This document shows, piece by piece, positions 1 through 8,472 of a stretch of 19,083 nt of DNA; the first letter of the stretch is position 1; each line of letters opens with the position of its first letter. Origin of the DNA: Anaerolineae bacterium (GTDB lineage Bacteria > Chloroflexota > Anaerolineae > Aggregatilineales > UBA3940); contig JAFGNO010000210.1 in assembly GCA_016926985.1 (NCBI GenBank), positions 1 to 19,083 on the forward strand, given 5' to 3'. Both the position numbers and the translations under genes were made by a program. Below the pieces are notes generated by a model, which was not told where the DNA came from, did not search any database, and saw nothing but the letters and a program-made list of their open reading frames with translations.

Positions 1-2058
1 CTGGAAAATCTGCAGCATTGGGCCCCGCTGCTCATATCCCTGCTCTCCCAGGTCGCTAATGCCCAGGTAGATATGATTCCGGGTGCGCCGGATCAATCCA
101 GTCATCAGGCGGAAGAGCATATCCTTCTGTTTATCAATTTCATCAGCGTCAGTCCATAGATCACCTGGTTTCCAGCCGGGCGAGAGTACATAGGGATGAG
201 TCAGCGGCTGGTCAAGCCTTTCCCACCAGCCCGTCGAACCGACATCCAGCCAGAATTGAACATCTACTGCACGATTTCGCATCAGGAAGGTATAGGCAGG
301 CGCGATAAAGACGGCTTCTGCCAGCTCATCGCGCCAGCTGTCCACATATAAGGCTGAAAGCAGGCCCTGGTTCACGATATTAAAATATCGTCTACCAACT
401 TCGTCTATGCCCAGGCTTTCATCAGAAAACAATGACAGCCTGAATTTGCGCGCCGATTCAACCAGTTCGGAGACAATCCGCCCGGCATCTGGAAGGTTAT
501 GGAACCCAAAGCCAAGCTGAGACAAGATTTCTCCAAACAGCCGGCTGAAGAAATGATCGGGTGGTACAGGAGCCTGCTGGTGATAGGCCTTTAACCAGTC
601 CAACAACTGCTCATAACGTTGTCCTGCCAGGTAGGTGACCCGCGCCTGCATGGTTGGCTTAATCTGAGTAAACGGGGTCAACCAAAAGTCACCGGATGGG
701 TGGTAGATAACCTTAGCCAGCAACTGCGCACGCACCGGGTCAAGGCCATCAATTGCCATTTGCAGGGCAAGGGCCACATCTTCCACATGGGGGCGAAAAT
801 CCCATTGTGGGTGAGCCAGCGCTGCCAGGGTCAGTGTGCAGCGTGCAGCCGGCTCATCGCGCAGCGCTCGTGACGGGCGATGTGAAACATGTGGGATGCC
901 GTAGCGGTCAAGTTTCTGACCCAGGGAAAATCTGAGTGCGTCGCTCAGATAAGGAACCAGGACGGCAATCTTGCCAGGGGATGTCTCCCTCTCCCTGATC
1001 AGATGGGCAATTTCAGCCGCGGCCCAGTCAAGCATTTCAGGGAAAAAGCTGACCGTTTGATACGAGAACGCAGGTTCTTGACCGGGTGCGGGCTGCTTCT
1101 CCTCAGTACGATCCATGCTTTTTGCAACCTCCAGCAGCAAGGCATCCACACTGCTTGAAGTGATATACGATCGATCAAGCGTCAGGATACCATCTGCTTC
1201 TCGCGAGAGCTGGAATCCCCCCTCCGGGTCGGCGCCCAGAAAAACCCGGTAGCCCGCCCACCATTCATATACCAGCAGGACACCCTCAAGATAGGGAATC
1301 CACTGCCGGAGCAAGTTGTGCGTGAAAGCGGCTTCTTCTTCAAGGTGCTCAACTATCAGGTGGGTCCGGTTTGAAAAATACTGTTCCCGGAATGCCGATT
1401 TTTCGAGCAGTCGGTGAAACAGCTCTACCTGAAGCGAGTAATCCAGCAGCCGATATTCCAGGCAGTACTGCCTGAAAGCATGGGCGACCTCCCCGGCAGC
1501 CTGGTACGCAAGGATCCGTCGGCGGGGGCGCCCGGCACCCCAGGCCTGTGCCAAAAGATCAGGAACCTTCCGGTAATCAATACCCATCAGCGCCGCTTTA
1601 CCAAGGTTGTCAAGAACCTGCCGGGCAATTTGATGTGGTGAAACGCTGACCGCCTCAAATTTCCCTTTCTGGAAAGCCGCCTCTACAAAGCTTGCCATAA
1701 TGTACTGTGATGTCTCTATGGTCAGAAACCGGGGGTTCTGCGCCAGATCCGCAAACCCCATCTCTCTGGCAATCAGGGGCCAGTAAATGCTGGAGATGTC
1801 TTTAGCCAGGCCACCCAGGGTGCGAACATCTACCATGTCTGACGTACCGCGGGATGTATCACGCAAGGCAAGCAGATAGCGTTGTGCAAGCGTTCTCTGG
1901 GGAACAATGACCAGTATCTTCTCAGGCGCAATCCCCGCTTCCAGCCAGACAAACAGCGTCTCAATGGCAAAGGTGGTTTTCCCGGCTCCAAAAGGCCCTT
2001 CAACGGTCATGACCTTCGGATTGACTTCGCCGACGTAGTTTCCTGAAAAATCACCCAT
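1..2058 (-). CDS. UvrD/AddB-like superfamily 1 helicase, C-terminus cut by window edge
   Basis: An open frame of about 686 codons reads leftward from 2058 and leaves the window at position 1 without a stop, so the protein is partial at its C-terminus. A Walker A motif, GPFGAGKTT, lies at residues 21-29. LIVEHLEEEAAF at about 234-245 sits where SF1 helicases carry motif II (usually DExx), and GADPEGG near 275 resembles motif III. RRTRNHIYL close to the edge looks like motif VI, so little is probably missing. The order resembles AddB or UvrD-type helicases that work with a RecB-like nuclease in end processing. The start is ATG at 2058, overlapping the nuclease stop by 8 bases; an in-frame ATG at 2073 is an alternative, and neither has a strong ribosome site. 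The overlap implies coupled translation. The helicase class is fairly safe; the AddB assignment is inference. Confidence 0.8.
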   Translation of the reverse strand, partial: MGDFSGNYVGEVNPKVMTVEGPFGAGKTTFAIETLFVWLEAGIAPEKILVIVPQRTLAQRYLLALRDTSRGTSDMVDVRTLGGLAKDISSIYWPLIAREMGFADLAQNPRFLTIETSQYIMASFVEAAFQKGKFEAVSVSPHQIARQVLDNLGKAALMGIDYRKVPDLLAQAWGAGRPRRRILAYQAAGEVAHAFRQYCLEYRLLDYSLQVELFHRLLEKSAFREQYFSNRTHLIVEHLEEEAAFTHNLLRQWIPYLEGVLLVYEWWAGYRVFLGADPEGGFQLSREADGILTLDRSYITSSSVDALLLEVAKSMDRTEEKQPAPGQEPAFSYQTVSFFPEMLDWAAAEIAHLIRERETSPGKIAVLVPYLSDALRFSLGQKLDRYGIPHVSHRPSRALRDEPAARCTLTLAALAHPQWDFRPHVEDVALALQMAIDGLDPVRAQLLAKVIYHPSGDFWLTPFTQIKPTMQARVTYLAGQRYEQLLDWLKAYHQQAPVPPDHFFSRLFGEILSQLGFGFHNLPDAGRIVSELVESARKFRLSLFSDESLGIDEVGRRYFNIVNQGLLSALYVDSWRDELAEAVFIAPAYTFLMRNRAVDVQFWLDVGSTGWWERLDQPLTHPYVLSPGWKPGDLWTDADEIDKQKDMLFRLMTGLIRRTRNHIYLGISDLGEQGYEQRGPMLQIFQ

Positions 2059-3076
2059 CGATTGCGGCCCCATGGCGCTGACACACCCGCATAAAACCGC
2101 AGTAGCGGCACTGGCTGAGGTTGTCGGTCATCGGGTGCTTGCGAATTGAAACAGTGTTATACATCGGGTCTTCCATCATGTTTACCATATCGCGGATGCT
2201 GCCCCGGAGGCATCCATCTGCCTCTGCCAGGGTCGGTATCCCACCTGGCGGCTCAACAAGTTCCCCTGTATTGAGATCGGCGAGCCTGACAGTGATAGCC
2301 TCTTCGGGCAGGTTATAATTCAGATGAACATATAACTGGTAAACACCCATCTGGTATCGGATGTTTTCCTGTTCGATGTCACCGGTTTTCCAGTCAATGA
2401 CCATACCTGCTTTATCATCAGCCACCAGGACATCCGGGATCGCAAAGACCCGCACTGTGCCCAGTTTTGGGACATTATCAAGGAGAAATGACTGAAACTC
2501 CTCATCCAGTTCGCGTATGGTTTCCTTTGGCTGCCCGCAGATGAAAGCAAACGCCTCACTTTCAACCAGGGCGTTTGCCAGATCGTTGACCCGCGTTTCT
2601 GCCTGCGCCCTGTCAATCCCGGTCTGCAGGTTCGGGTAGATATCATCCAGGAGAACCACCCATTGATCGTCAAACTTAATCCCCCGTTGTGAGGCATTGA
2701 CCCCGCCCCGGTAGTAATCGGCAGCTTCCTTCACCACCTGTTCTCGGGACATGGGATTACCGTCAATCCACGCCTTGACAGTTTTCCGGGCGACCTGGTG
2801 GATCACCGAGCCAATCCACATCTGCCGGGTGGCAGCCTGCTTCAACCACCAGATGGCACTGACAACCGGGTCATTGGCTTCCCGTACTCTGCGTGCCCCG
2901 TAATAATGCAGATAGTACTTTCGCTTGCATTTCTCAAACATGTTGTGGCGGCTGGATGACCAGGTGAATGCCGTGTATTTGTTAGGTTTTACACGCTGTC
3001 TGGTATGCAGGTCCAGAGCAATCTCAATATCTTCGAGTGATATGCCATCAAAAATTGCCAGATTATATGCGCGCAT
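2051..3076 (-). CDS. RecB/AddB/Cas4-like PD-(D/E)XK nuclease with probable 4Fe-4S cluster
   Basis: This 341-residue protein has the whole signature of the PDDEXK_1 family. The first helix reads SSRHNMFEKCKRKYYL (41-56). A conserved His follows in IGSVIHQ (H93), then the metal-binding Asp in IPDVL (D215), the D-x-K of VIDWKTG (D228, K230) and the QMxxY motif at 242-246. Cys50 together with C323-x2-C326-x5-C332 matches the iron-sulphur pattern of AddB and Cas4 nucleases. The ATG at 3076 has AAAGG eight bases upstream. It is the first gene of a two-gene operon with the helicase, so a role in double-strand-break end resection is the natural reading. No cas1, cas2 or repeat array is present, so a CRISPR Cas4 role is not supported. 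Confidence 0.88.
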   Translation of the reverse strand: MRAYNLAIFDGISLEDIEIALDLHTRQRVKPNKYTAFTWSSSRHNMFEKCKRKYYLHYYGARRVREANDPVVSAIWWLKQAATRQMWIGSVIHQVARKTVKAWIDGNPMSREQVVKEAADYYRGGVNASQRGIKFDDQWVVLLDDIYPNLQTGIDRAQAETRVNDLANALVESEAFAFICGQPKETIRELDEEFQSFLLDNVPKLGTVRVFAIPDVLVADDKAGMVIDWKTGDIEQENIRYQMGVYQLYVHLNYNLPEEAITVRLADLNTGELVEPPGGIPTLAEADGCLRGSIRDMVNMMEDPMYNTVSIRKHPMTDNLSQCRYCGFMRVCQRHGAAIDG

Positions 3077-3102
3077 CGGGCGTGCCTTTCACTATGGAGT
3101 TC

Positions 3103-3131
3103 ATGGTATGCTGTTAGATGGCGAGCGTCAA
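3103..3131 (-). promoter_or_regulatory. Putative sigma70 promoter of the nuclease-helicase operon
   Basis: Read on the minus strand, TTGACG (3131-3126, 5 of 6 consensus bases) is followed after exactly 17 bases by TACCAT (3108-3103, 4 of 6). The expected start of transcription is near 3096, about 20 bases before the nuclease ATG. Spacing and position are good, but this is a motif match only. Confidence 0.45.
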
Positions 3132-3172
3132 GTCTGCCCGATCAGGTATTCTGATTCGGATATAAACCATCA

Positions 3173-3264
3173 TGCTAAAATTGTATTAGAGATGGCTCTG
3201 AGACTAGCAGATTCGTGGTGAATACGATACGATCAAACTCGTTAAAAGATGTGTTTTTTAGAAT
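3173..3264 (+). promoter_or_regulatory. Candidate clpC promoter region
   Basis: The 232-base divergent gap before clpC holds two possible -10 elements on the plus strand. One is an extended -10, TGCTAAAAT (3173-3181); the other is TAGAAT (3259-3264). Neither has a convincing -35. Between them, GATCAAA-CTC-GTTAAAA (3231-3247) resembles a weak tandem heptad of the CtsR type. Only one of these is likely to be used, and the choice cannot be made from sequence. Confidence 0.25.
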
Positions 3265-3308
3265 TCGTGAATGTGTCTTTATTGAATGACGAGATGGAGG
3301 GCTGAGCC

Positions 3309-5849
3309 ATGCCCGATAAAATGCAGCGATTTACCCAACGAGCACGGCGTGTTTTAAGCCTTGCTCAAGAGGAAGCAGAACGGCTCCAGCATAACTATAT
3401 TGGCACAGAGCATCTGCTTTTGGGTTTGCTGCGGGAGGAAGGTGGCGTAGCCGGGCGGGTTCTCAAGGAAATGGGTCTCTCTATCGAGCAGGTGGAGAGC
3501 CTGATCACGAGAAAATTCCCCTCAGAAGACCATATTACTCCCGCAAAAATTGACCTGTCACCCGGCACAAAAAAGGTGCTGGAACTGGCAGTAGATGAAG
3601 CCCGTCGAATGAGCCATCATTACATTGGGACCGAGCATCTGCTGCTGGCGTTGGTCCGTCATAATGAGGGAATCGGTGTTGATATTCTTAACGAGCTGGG
3701 CATCTCTCCAACTGAGATTCGCAAGCAGACGCGCAAGCGAATTCAGGACAGGCCCACCTCGTCAGAATCAGAATCACCCTCCTTACCTCCGCCCTCTTCA
3801 AGAAGCCGCAGGCGTCGCCCGGATATGCCGCATCCGAGCGGCCTGCCCGGACAGTCTCAGAAAACGCCTCTTGTCGACCAGCTTGCAACCGATCTCACTG
3901 CCCTTGCCGAGGAGGGGAAACTCGACCCCATTGTTGGGCGTGATATGGAGATCGAGCGCGTCATCCAGATATTGAGCCGGCGCACCAAAAACAACCCGGC
4001 TTTGATCGGCGAACCTGGAGTTGGCAAGACCGCCATCGTTGAGGGGCTGGCTCAGCGAATTATTGCCAAGGAAACACCCAAACCACTTCTGGGAAAACGG
4101 CTTCTCCAGCTGGATGTGGGGTCACTGGTTGCCGGCACCATGTACCGTGGGCAGTTTGAAGAACGGCTCAAGCGGGTGATCGACGAGTTGAAATCATCTG
4201 ACAGCATCCTGTTTATTGACGAAGTTCATATGCTGGTGGGAGCGGGGTCTGCCGGGAGCTCGGTAGACGCCGCAAACATCCTTAAACCGGCGCTTGCGCG
4301 GGGCGAATTGCAGTGCATTGGCGCGACCACGCTGGAGGAATATCGTAAGCATATTGAAGCGGATGCAGCCCTTGAGCGCCGCTTCCAGCCCATCATGGTG
4401 GAAGAGCCTACCGTCGAAGAAACTATCGATATTCTGAGGGGTATCCGCAAGCCATATGAAGAACACCATGACCTGAAAATCTCGGATGAAGCCATCGAGT
4501 CGGCGGCTCACCTTTCGGCCCGCTATGTCCCCGATCGTTTTCTCCCTGATAAGGCGATTGACCTGATCGACGAAAGCTCGGCACGAGTCCGTATGTACAA
4601 ATCGCCGGAGTCGACACATGTTAAGAAAGCCGAGAAAGAGATCGAAGAAATCCGGGAAAGCCTTGAAACCGGCGAGCTGGTTGAAGGACAGACAATCGAT
4701 AGCCTGAATGAGCGGCTTGCCGAGCTTGAGCAGTTCCTTGATTCCGTGCGTATGCACTGGGATGAGGACGGGCACGCCACCCTGTGGGCAGAGGATATCG
4801 CCGAGATGATCGCAATGTGGACCGGGATCCCGGTAACCCGTATTGCGGGCGAGGAAAGCGAGCGCCTGCTGGAGATGGAGGAGGCCCTGCACAAGCGGAT
4901 CATTGGGCAGGAAGAGGCAATTGAAGCGATCAGCAAAGCCGTGCGCCGGGCGAGAGCCGGCTTAAAAGATCCCCGCCGACCTATCGGGTCCTTTATCTTC
5001 CTGGGGCCTACCGGCGTGGGCAAGACTGAACTGACCAAGGCCCTGGCTGAGTTTCTCTTTGGCAGCGAGGACGCGCTCATCCAGCTTGATATGAGCGAGT
5101 TTATGGAGCGGCATTCTGTCGCCCGGCTGGTCGGGGCGCCTCCAGGGTATGTGGGATATGATGACGCGGGTCAGCTCACTGAAGCCATTCGCCGGCGGCC
5201 TTATTCCATTGTCGTCTTTGACGAAATTGAGAAGGCACATCCTGAAGCATTCAACATGCTCCTCCAGATTATGGAGGAGGGACACCTGTCGGATGCCCGT
5301 GGGCGCACAGTCGATTTCCGGAATGCCATCATCGTCATGACCAGCAACATCGGCGCGGACCTGATCCGCCGCCGCACATCGCTGGGGTTTGAAATACCCA
5401 GAGAGGATGACGAAGACGCCAATGAAGAATACGACGATATGCGCAAAAAGCTCATGGATAACCTGCGCAGGGAGTTCCGGCCTGAGTTCTTGAATCGTGT
5501 TGACGCAACTATTGTCTTTCGTGCTCTCTCCAAGGGTGAAATAACAGCAATCGTTGATTTATTGATTGAGCGTGTGCAGGAAAGGGTCAACGAACATGAC
5601 CTCATCATCCAATTGACCCAACCGGCCAAAGAGTATCTGGCCGATCAAGGATATGATCCTGAATATGGCGCCCGCCCCCTGCGCCGGGTGATTCAGAACC
5701 AGATCGAGGACGCCCTGTCGGACAGACTTCTGTCGGGAAAATTCGCGGGCGGGCAGGTTGTTGTTATTGACTATGTCGATGATGAGTTAACCTTCTCTCA
5801 GGTCGAAAAGGATGAGGAACCAGCACCAACAGCCAGTCAGCCTGGCTGA
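3309..5849 (+). CDS. clpC: ClpC-type AAA+ unfoldase, partner of ClpP
   Basis: A Hsp100 ATPase of 846 residues that unfolds substrates and feeds them into the ClpP protease. Two Clp N repeats occupy about residues 1-145, each with the YIGTEHLLL motif. AAA-1 has Walker A GEPGVGKT (234-241), Walker B LFIDE (D304, E305) and pore loop GTMYRGQFE (Y279). A charged helical middle region spans about 436-482. AAA-2 has GPTGVGKT (566-573), VVFDE (D638, E639) and pore loop GYVGYDD. The LGF tripeptide at 692-694 is the ClpP-docking loop, which separates it from ClpB. Residues 150-186 form a Ser/Pro/Arg-rich linker longer than in Firmicutes ClpC. GGAGG ends eight bases before the ATG. No mcsA, mcsB or ctsR neighbours are present, and it is transcribed alone. 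Confidence 0.97.
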   Translation: MPDKMQRFTQRARRVLSLAQEEAERLQHNYIGTEHLLLGLLREEGGVAGRVLKEMGLSIEQVESLITRKFPSEDHITPAKIDLSPGTKKVLELAVDEARRMSHHYIGTEHLLLALVRHNEGIGVDILNELGISPTEIRKQTRKRIQDRPTSSESESPSLPPPSSRSRRRRPDMPHPSGLPGQSQKTPLVDQLATDLTALAEEGKLDPIVGRDMEIERVIQILSRRTKNNPALIGEPGVGKTAIVEGLAQRIIAKETPKPLLGKRLLQLDVGSLVAGTMYRGQFEERLKRVIDELKSSDSILFIDEVHMLVGAGSAGSSVDAANILKPALARGELQCIGATTLEEYRKHIEADAALERRFQPIMVEEPTVEETIDILRGIRKPYEEHHDLKISDEAIESAAHLSARYVPDRFLPDKAIDLIDESSARVRMYKSPESTHVKKAEKEIEEIRESLETGELVEGQTIDSLNERLAELEQFLDSVRMHWDEDGHATLWAEDIAEMIAMWTGIPVTRIAGEESERLLEMEEALHKRIIGQEEAIEAISKAVRRARAGLKDPRRPIGSFIFLGPTGVGKTELTKALAEFLFGSEDALIQLDMSEFMERHSVARLVGAPPGYVGYDDAGQLTEAIRRRPYSIVVFDEIEKAHPEAFNMLLQIMEEGHLSDARGRTVDFRNAIIVMTSNIGADLIRRRTSLGFEIPREDDEDANEEYDDMRKKLMDNLRREFRPEFLNRVDATIVFRALSKGEITAIVDLLIERVQERVNEHDLIIQLTQPAKEYLADQGYDPEYGARPLRRVIQNQIEDALSDRLLSGKFAGGQVVVIDYVDDELTFSQVEKDEEPAPTASQPG

Positions 5850-5871
5850 GTATCAGCCATAAACACCCAGC

Positions 5872-5903
5872 CTGGGGAGGAGTAAAAGCCTCCCCGGTTT
5901 TTT
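5872..5903 (+). terminator. Intrinsic terminator of clpC
   Basis: GGGGAGG (5874-5880) pairs with CCTCCCC (5889-5895) across an 8-base loop, extended by a T-G and a C-G pair, and is followed at once by six T (5898-5903). It lies 22 bases after the clpC stop. The other strand lacks a U-run, so it seems to serve clpC only; the convergent HD gene ends inside the T-run. Confidence 0.9.
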
Positions 5904-6672
5904 ATTCATCACATACAGCGTCACTGTAACGAAGGAGTGTTTCCATAAAAGCAGCCTTCTGTGCCAGCAGGGGGCCTGTGACCGCAAGACAGGGGATGGG
6001 AAAAGCTTCATAGTCGTCAATCAGACGGTCAAGAGCTATACAGATGAAGAGAGGGTCATCTGCCGCGCTGGCCCGGCGCAGCAATCCAGCCGCGCCAATC
6101 TTGTCCAATTTATCCGCATCATGCAGTACACATGCCACCAGCCAGGATGAAGGGGGCCTATCTGGGTGAATCGCAATGGCATTGGCTATGCGCTCAACAC
6201 TGTGTGGGGGAAGAAAATCCTTTAGGAGTCTCCGGGCATGGGCCGCGCCCATCTCCTCGTGACCCCGTCCATAGGCCTCGTCGTTCTTGTGCAGATCGTG
6301 CAGGACGGCAGCAAGAAACGATTCTTCAGGATCGATATGGCGTTGTTCAGCAAGCCAGCAGGCGCACCCGGTCACGCGGAGTATATGCCCCCACAGAGGA
6401 GCTTGGTCACTGTGGTAGGTGAATAAGGCAGACTGGACATACTCAATCATTTCGGCGCACAGTGGGGTGGGTGGAGCCGGCGGCAGCCATTCAGTCTGGA
6501 TGGCGTATATGAACCAGCGGCAAACCGGGGAAAGCGGGTAATGCCCGGCAGTGAGATAAGCAATCCAATCGTCCAGGTCCAGTGGGGTATTCACCTTGTC
6601 GCGCTGGATCAGCCTCAGCAGCTCACCGAAAGCCTTAACCCGTGCCTGGTAGTGGGCTGAAGAAGCGGCCAT
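5902..6672 (-). CDS. HD-domain phosphohydrolase
   Basis: The 256-residue protein carries an intact HD metal-binding pattern. H96 lies in GHILRV, the HD doublet in VLHDLHK (H125, D126), further His residues at H138 and H169, and a final HDADKLD (H184, D185). The HD domain covers about residues 90-200, preceded by a helical N-terminal part with no motif I recognise. Such proteins hydrolyse phosphomonoesters, cyclic nucleotides or nucleotides in the cytoplasm; the substrate cannot be read here. It is the last gene of the long minus-strand run and is separated from the aldo/keto reductase by a strong hairpin, so it may be expressed by read-through. No clear ribosome site precedes the ATG. Confidence 0.8.
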   Translation of the reverse strand: MAASSAHYQARVKAFGELLRLIQRDKVNTPLDLDDWIAYLTAGHYPLSPVCRWFIYAIQTEWLPPAPPTPLCAEMIEYVQSALFTYHSDQAPLWGHILRVTGCACWLAEQRHIDPEESFLAAVLHDLHKNDEAYGRGHEEMGAAHARRLLKDFLPPHSVERIANAIAIHPDRPPSSWLVACVLHDADKLDKIGAAGLLRRASAADDPLFICIALDRLIDDYEAFPIPCLAVTGPLLAQKAAFMETLLRYSDAVCDE

Positions 6673-6684
6673 TGATCGAATCTC

Positions 6685-6722
6685 AAAACATAACAGGGCA
6701 GCCCGAAAGACTGCCCTGTATG
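6685..6722 (-). terminator. Terminator or attenuator hairpin between the aldo/keto reductase and HD genes
   Basis: ACAGGGCAG (6693-6701) and CTGCCCTGT (6711-6719) form a perfect 9-bp stem with a 9-base loop, extended by weaker outer pairing. Read on the minus strand it is followed by TTATGTTTTG, a modest U-tract. It begins 13 bases after the reductase stop and ends about 20 bases before the HD start, so it can both end the upstream transcript and modulate the HD gene. Confidence 0.7.
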
Positions 6723-6734
6723 TTGGTCATATGC

Positions 6735-7706
6735 CTACCAAGCATAGGCTTCTGGGGATGGTCCCCCGGGACCGGGCCAGATTTCGTTGATCTTCTCCAT
6801 GGTGTCATCCTCAAGAACAATGTCCAGCGTGTGCAGGCTGCCTTCCAATTGTTCCTGTGTGCGGGGGCCAATAATGGGCGCCGTAACAATCGGGTTCTTG
6901 AGCAGCCAGGCAAGCGCCACCTGGGCCGGTTCTTCACCCAGTTCCTGGCATAACGCCTCGTATTTCTCCAATTGGGGACGGAGTTCTTCGGCTCGCTCCT
7001 GAATATGTTCGCGCGCACGGCGTCCAGTCGCTGCTTTCTGCAAGGCTCCACCCAACAGCCCCCCGGCCAGCGGGCTCCACGGGATCAGGCCCAGCCTATA
7101 GCTCTCGCAGGCCGGGATGACCTCCAGCTCCAGTGTGCGTTCGGTCAGGTTATATAAACTCTGCTCGGAGACAAGTCCCATAAAATTCCGCCTGGCAGCA
7201 CGCTCGTTAGCCTGCGCAATATGCCATCCTGCAAAGTTGCTGCTCCCCACATAGAGGATTTTCCCCTCGCGCACAAGCTGCTCCATTGCCTGCCATATCT
7301 CTTCCCAGGGAGTGTCTCTATCCACATGGTGCATTTGGTAGAGATCAATATGATCCGTTTGCATGCGCTTGAGGCTGTCTTCACAGGCGCGCTTGATATG
7401 CCGGGCTGACAGGCCATTTTCATTGGGCCAGTCTCCCATCCTGCCATATACCTTGGTAGCAATAACAACCTTTTCCCGCCGTCCCCCACCCTGGGCGAAC
7501 CAACGCCCGATAATTTGCTCAGTGATACCCTCCCCGACTTTCCATCCATAGACGTTGGCAGTATCAAAGAAGTTGATCCCGTGATCAAGCGCCTGATCCA
7601 TGATGGTAAAACTGTCGGCCTCTTCGGTCTGTGGCCCGAAATTCATGGTTCCCAGGCAAAGCCTGCTCACCTTCAGGCCGGTGCGTCCTAGATTGGTGTA
7701 TTCCAT
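6735..7706 (-). CDS. Aldo/keto reductase (NADPH-dependent oxidoreductase)
   Basis: A TIM-barrel aldo/keto reductase of 323 residues. The catalytic tetrad is visible: D48 in FFDTA, Y53 in NVYG, K85 in ATKV and H126 in QMHHVD. The C-terminal IIGPRTQEQL (278-287) is the cofactor-binding signature, and the end, GPGGPSPEAYAW, is typical of this family. The frame is open 43 codons further upstream, but that stretch lies over the end of the PPK2-like gene and is Arg-rich. AGGAG (7717-7713) sits seven bases before the ATG at 7706 and MEYTNLGRTGLKVS is the normal family start, so 7706 is chosen. It lies 22 bases after the PPK2-like gene, so it is probably in the same operon. Its substrate is unknown. 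Confidence 0.92.
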   Translation of the reverse strand: MEYTNLGRTGLKVSRLCLGTMNFGPQTEEADSFTIMDQALDHGINFFDTANVYGWKVGEGITEQIIGRWFAQGGGRREKVVIATKVYGRMGDWPNENGLSARHIKRACEDSLKRMQTDHIDLYQMHHVDRDTPWEEIWQAMEQLVREGKILYVGSSNFAGWHIAQANERAARRNFMGLVSEQSLYNLTERTLELEVIPACESYRLGLIPWSPLAGGLLGGALQKAATGRRAREHIQERAEELRPQLEKYEALCQELGEEPAQVALAWLLKNPIVTAPIIGPRTQEQLEGSLHTLDIVLEDDTMEKINEIWPGPGGPSPEAYAW

Positions 7707-7728
7707 TTCGGTCTCCTGTTGTGGTAAT

Positions 7729-8472
7729 CTAGCCGGTCTTTTCCTTCTTCTTTTTCTTTCCTCGGCTCTTTCCCTTGCCTGACCCCGGTTTGAAGGGGTC
7801 CGGTGGCTGGTGATTGATGGCATCGGCGAGCGCATCTACCAGTGTATCAAGCACCGCAACCTGCGCATAAAGCGGCTCCCTGGCAGGTACCAATGTCCAG
7901 GGGGCAATCAGCAGGCTGCAGTTTAAAAGAACATCATTGGCTGCTGCCACCAGGGCATTCCACTCCTGCCGGGTCGGGATTTGCTCAGGGTTCAGAAGGT
8001 TTGTGCAATCTTCATAGTCATGATGGAGCCAGAACTTGAGCAGGACAATCTGGCCATCAACCACCTGGCGCTCGAATGTATTAATCTCGTGATAGGCCCG
8101 CTGGTATTCCTCCTCCGATACCCGCCCTGCAACGCGCCCAGACAGCACCCGTTCATACCAGCTTCCATGAAAGAGGGTTATTTGCCCGGGCAAAGGGAGT
8201 CTGATCCAGAAGGGATAGAGTGGGTGTGTATCCTGTTCCGCAATTTCGCCGCTGTATACCCTGTAGTTGCGCGGGTCAATGCGTTCTATAACACGGTGGA
8301 TAATATTGCCAGCCCTGACTGCGGGCATGTGTTCTATAACAACCACGGCCGATCTCTGTTGTCGATAATACCGCTGAACGAGATCGCGAAGTTGAAGCTG
8401 ACTGCGAACCAGGGCTTTTGCGTACTCCTCAACATCAAGTTTTGCGGTCAGGTCCAATGTATTTAACATCAC
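7729..8472 (-). CDS. PPK2/PAP-like protein, C-terminal half, P-loop lost
   Basis: The 247-residue protein aligns by eye with the second PPK2 domain of polyphosphate:AMP phosphotransferase. NTLDLTAKLDVEEY at the start, DPRNYRVY (67-74), SWYERVLSGRV (104-114) and APWTLVPA (190-197) match positions conserved there. The Walker A site, normally GxDxxGKGG, reads EHMPAVRAGN (47-56) with no GK, and the Walker B DRSWY reads HGSWY (H102). Polyphosphate kinase activity is therefore unlikely. The C-terminus is very basic (KGKSRGKKKKKEK, 233-245), which could bind polyphosphate or RNA; this is inference. The start is GTG at 8472 or, better, ATG at 8469, overlapping the stop of the preceding PPK2-like gene, so the two are translationally coupled. 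Confidence 0.8.
   Translation of the reverse strand: MMLNTLDLTAKLDVEEYAKALVRSQLQLRDLVQRYYRQQRSAVVVIEHMPAVRAGNIIHRVIERIDPRNYRVYSGEIAEQDTHPLYPFWIRLPLPGQITLFHGSWYERVLSGRVAGRVSEEEYQRAYHEINTFERQVVDGQIVLLKFWLHHDYEDCTNLLNPEQIPTRQEWNALVAAANDVLLNCSLLIAPWTLVPAREPLYAQVAVLDTLVDALADAINHQPPDPFKPGSGKGKSRGKKKKKEKTG

Noticed and set aside
619..1641. Plus-strand open frames in the left region
   Set aside because: They are antisense to the partial helicase, whose minus-strand frame is open throughout and carries Walker A.
2051..3076. CRISPR Cas4 interpretation of the nuclease
   Set aside because: There are no cas1/cas2 genes or repeat arrays; the overlapping helicase points to recombination.
2925..3221. 98-codon plus-strand frame running into the clpC upstream gap
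   Set aside because: Its first half is antisense to the nuclease gene; there is no ribosome site and no recognisable protein.
4194..5629. Several minus-strand open frames (up to 232 codons) opposite clpC
   Set aside because: They mirror highly conserved ClpC codons, have no ribosome sites of note and no recognisable motifs.
7707..7835. 43-codon N-terminal extension of the aldo/keto reductase
   Set aside because: It overlaps the PPK2-like coding end, is Arg-rich, and the AGGAG site and family N-terminus point to 7706.
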